Positions 61,615 through 64,000 of a stretch of DNA of 64,000 nt are shown piece by piece. Under the pieces are notes generated by a model. That model was given only the letters and a program-made list of their open reading frames with translations, ran no database searches and was not told the origin of the DNA. Source of the stretch: Nematopogon swammerdamellus (taxonomy: Eukaryota > Arthropoda > Insecta > Lepidoptera > Adelidae); assembly GCA_946902875.1 (NCBI GenBank), contig OX336355.1:14045347-14109346 (forward strand). The letters run 5' to 3'. The first letter of the stretch is position 1, and each line of letters opens with the position of its first letter. Made by a program: the position numbers and the translations under genes.

Positions 61615-63476
61615 CTGCAATGCGGTGGAAATCAATGTAGGCAACGAGGACTTTTGGTCTCGCAAATGGGAGCCAGCTGTAAACTTTTCAAATGTTTTTC
61701 ACACTGGAGACGCTCAACAAGGCGTTGGACTTATGGTCGAACTTCGAAACAGGGTCACATTACAACTGGAACAAAATTAGTCAGTGGATACTTAGCGCCC
61801 TGCAGCGCTTTTCTTTAAATATATAACTTACGTACTAAGTTTTAATTAATACGTCTCCGTGTGTGACTACCTAGGTAGCCAGAGCCACACACGGAGACGC
61901 GACTCCACGTGATTCCAATGCTTGTCTCCAAAAACGCAAGAAAAGTCACAGTGTGTGTGAAATCTCACTTGGATTGCGTGGAGTCACGGAATAATTTGGA
62001 TTTCCAATTATTCAAAAATCCATGACGCCGCGACTGCATTGGACGTAATCCAACTCATCGTGTGTGGAGAATACGCGACGCGGAGTCAGGTGACTCCGGA
62101 CGCCAGCGTCCGTGTGTGTGGCTGTTCGCGCTTCCATTTTTCGCTCAGTCTGGCTCTGGGCGCGCAGCCGTCGCGTCGTCACCTGTCGTATGTTGCATCG
62201 ATGTTTGCGATATTACAGTTCTTCATAAATAACTCATTCCCGAAGCTAGGAATCCTCGGTTAGGTGGTCTGTGTCGGAAGCACACAAGAGTAGCACACAG
62301 TCCTCGTGTGGAGTTAAGCTCACCATGGACGATAGCGCCATCGCGTCAGTTGGAACCACGTCAGTCCAAAAACTGAGTGTGCGTGTCAAATCCGTGAGCC
62401 AATATTTGGCGTGACGCCAACCCACGGATTTCCGGGCGCATCATAATCCATCGTGGCGTCATGCCATGGCTTCACGCCGTCGGCCCGTGCATGTGCGAAC
62501 TCACATCCATTTCGGCTCAGTTCGTAGATCGGAGCGGTACGATTGCACGTGCGTGCGCCTAGGGTAGGGTTGCCATAAAGGTACAGGTACTGACCGGGAC
62601 ACTATATCAAACCTAGATTATGCATAAATTCTATTAGATAATTAGGTAGGCAATGGTTTTGAATGTCCATAACCAATAAATTATAGGCCACAGAAAATTG
62701 TCCTATTCAGAACGATCCACGCAGCTCTGTAAACTCACAGATAGTTAGCCAAAAGTCTCCAATGAACGTTCGTTGTCTATGTATACAAATAATTGACATC
62801 TGCAAATCTACGGACTTATAATGCCTGAAACGCTCTGTAAGTAGTGTTAGGAAATAAGAAGAAACACTAAGCCCTTTGAAGTTTTTTTTTTAAATACTAC
62901 TAACCACTACTAATATTAGTATGGATAAAACTAACTGGCTTCTGGTTCCAGACCGGGACATTTGCTGGTCAGGCCGGACGACCGGGACTGAGATTCTAAA
63001 TCGGTGACAAGTCCCGGTGTACCGGGACGAATGGCAATCCTAATCAGACGACTGACCACAATTTGGAGCGATCGTTCATGGTCTAATATTTTGGCTTCAC
63101 GCCATTTGTCGTCACGCCAGTTGTAATGGCGGTCCATGGCGGGCTTTAAGGCATTTATGTTTTCTAGCCCCCTTAAACTTATCCGATTTTAAAAATTTTT
63201 TTTTCTTGTCTTAATGACGTTCCTGTCATTGTCATTGTGTTAGATGAAATATACAACAGGTGAGAAAGTTAACTTCCGTCTATTAATCGGATTGTGACTA
63301 TTCTTTTTTTATTGGCTTACATTTATTTAAACTGAAGTTTGTAGTTTTAAAGATATGGGCTGTTAAGTGTGTCAAATAGGCAAATAATTCTATACCACGA
63401 CAACCGATTTCTGGGATCCTTTTTATGTGATATTACTAAAACAGTGAAATAAAAAACTGTAAAAAAAAAAACAAAC
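61615..63476. other. Probable fucosyltransferase intron, GC-variable repeats
   Basis: No further exon recognised. A hairpin with 14-bp arms (CGTCTCCGTGTGTG and inverse) lies at 61852-61899. Phrases with CTCCGTGTGTG and repeated TGACGCCA/TCACGCC occur to about 63130, suggesting a diverged foldback element. CGGGAC/GTCCCGG phrases recur near 62600 and 62955-63030. Confidence 0.35.
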
Positions 63477-63630
63477 AACTACTTAGAACTAAAAATTATT
63501 AAATAATTAAGTTGAAGGCGGTACAAAAGCACACCAGAAATTGTTTAGATGAAGGCCTTTTGTCCTTTGTACCGCCGTCAACTCCGAGGTCAACTCAATT
63601 ATTTAATCATTTTTATTTCTAAGTAGTTCT
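63477..63630. repeat. Imperfect palindrome (foldback repeat)
   Basis: AACTACTTAGAACTAAAAAT, AATTAAGTTGAAGGCGGTAC pair with GTACCGCCGTCAAC... and ATTTTTATTTCTAAGTAGTT. Confidence 0.65.
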
Positions 63631-63984
63631 TTTTTGAAGGCGGTTCAATGTTTTTTTTAAACCGTTTTTTTTATTTATCACTATGCATGCAAGCAGCCAT
63701 CAAGCAGCTGCTGCAAAAAGTAGTTAATTCCGCTTCCGATTCTTTGACTTCTATAGCGAAGAGCATTTGAGACGAGTCATAGGACAGAAGTCGAGCCGCA
63801 CACTGATAGAAAATGGAATCTCGTGGCGCGGCGGCGCGGCGTGGAGTCGGAGTCTCCGTGTGTGTGTCTCAGAAATGGACGGCATCCGAGCGAACGCGCC
63901 GGACGCGGCGTCTTGGAAATGAAGTCTCCGTGTGTGGCGGGCTTTGACGGCGGCGGCGGTACAAAGGACAAAAGGCCTTCATCT
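63547..63984. mobile_element. MITE-like element with 31-bp perfect inverted repeats
   Basis: AGATGAAGGCCTTTTGTCCT then TTGTACCGCCG at 63547-63577 is exactly inverted at 63954-63984. GC-rich interior without a gene. Confidence 0.65.
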
Positions 63985-64000
63985 AAAAAAAATTTGTCTG

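Overview
The window is eukaryotic nuclear DNA, most likely from a moth or butterfly. This is inferred from three spliced animal genes with GT-AG introns, a very high load of SINEs, MITEs and non-LTR elements, a mag/Gypsy-type LTR element, and a Helitron-like element ending in CTAG. No database search was possible, so no species is named.

Host genes. (1) Positions 1392-23328, minus strand: a scaffold-attachment-factor-B gene (Saf-B/SAFB). It can be assembled as 14 exons whose phases all close, giving 754 residues: N-terminal SAP domain, acidic and heptad-repeat region, one RRM, an Arg/Glu-rich coiled coil, and a Pro/Arg-rich tail. (2) Positions 41469-47252, plus strand: a complete three-exon CCDC115 (Vma22-type V-ATPase assembly factor) gene, 160 residues. 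(3) Positions 60174-61614, minus strand: the last two coding exons of a GT10 alpha-1,3-fucosyltransferase, whose 5' part lies beyond the window. They are unrelated housekeeping or processing genes. All three have introns or flanks swollen by mobile DNA.

Layout. 1-24 kb: Saf-B, with introns holding SINEs, TTAA-flanked MITEs, a pogo-like MITE, PIF/Harbinger remnants and a 5-kb hAT-like insertion that itself carries a CR1-like LINE. 24-31 kb: a Gypsy-type LTR element with two apparently identical 149-bp LTRs and a 5-bp target duplication, its gag-pol split by two SINE-type insertions. 31-34 kb: MITEs and an unclassified retroposon. 34.3-40.0 kb: a full-length LINE with both ORFs open, a 29-nt A tail and a target duplication. 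41-47 kb: CCDC115, whose second intron holds a Helitron-like element with a 68-bp satellite array and a PIF-type MITE. 47-53 kb: a deep nest of SINEs and two inverted hAT-like copies. 54-55 kb: a 51-bp minisatellite. 55-60 kb: more SINEs and inverted 68-bp arrays. 60-64 kb: the fucosyltransferase exons and foldback repeats.

The most unusual feature is a SINE assemblage. SINE-A has a tRNA-like head with an embedded 5S-rRNA-like block. SINE-B has a Ser/Leu-type tRNA-like head. Both share one central core. A third module (C) occurs as a head on some SINE-A copies, is fused directly to the core once, and also forms its own retroposon. Three hAT-like elements have landed inside SINE-A copies, each with an 8-bp duplication of SINE sequence.
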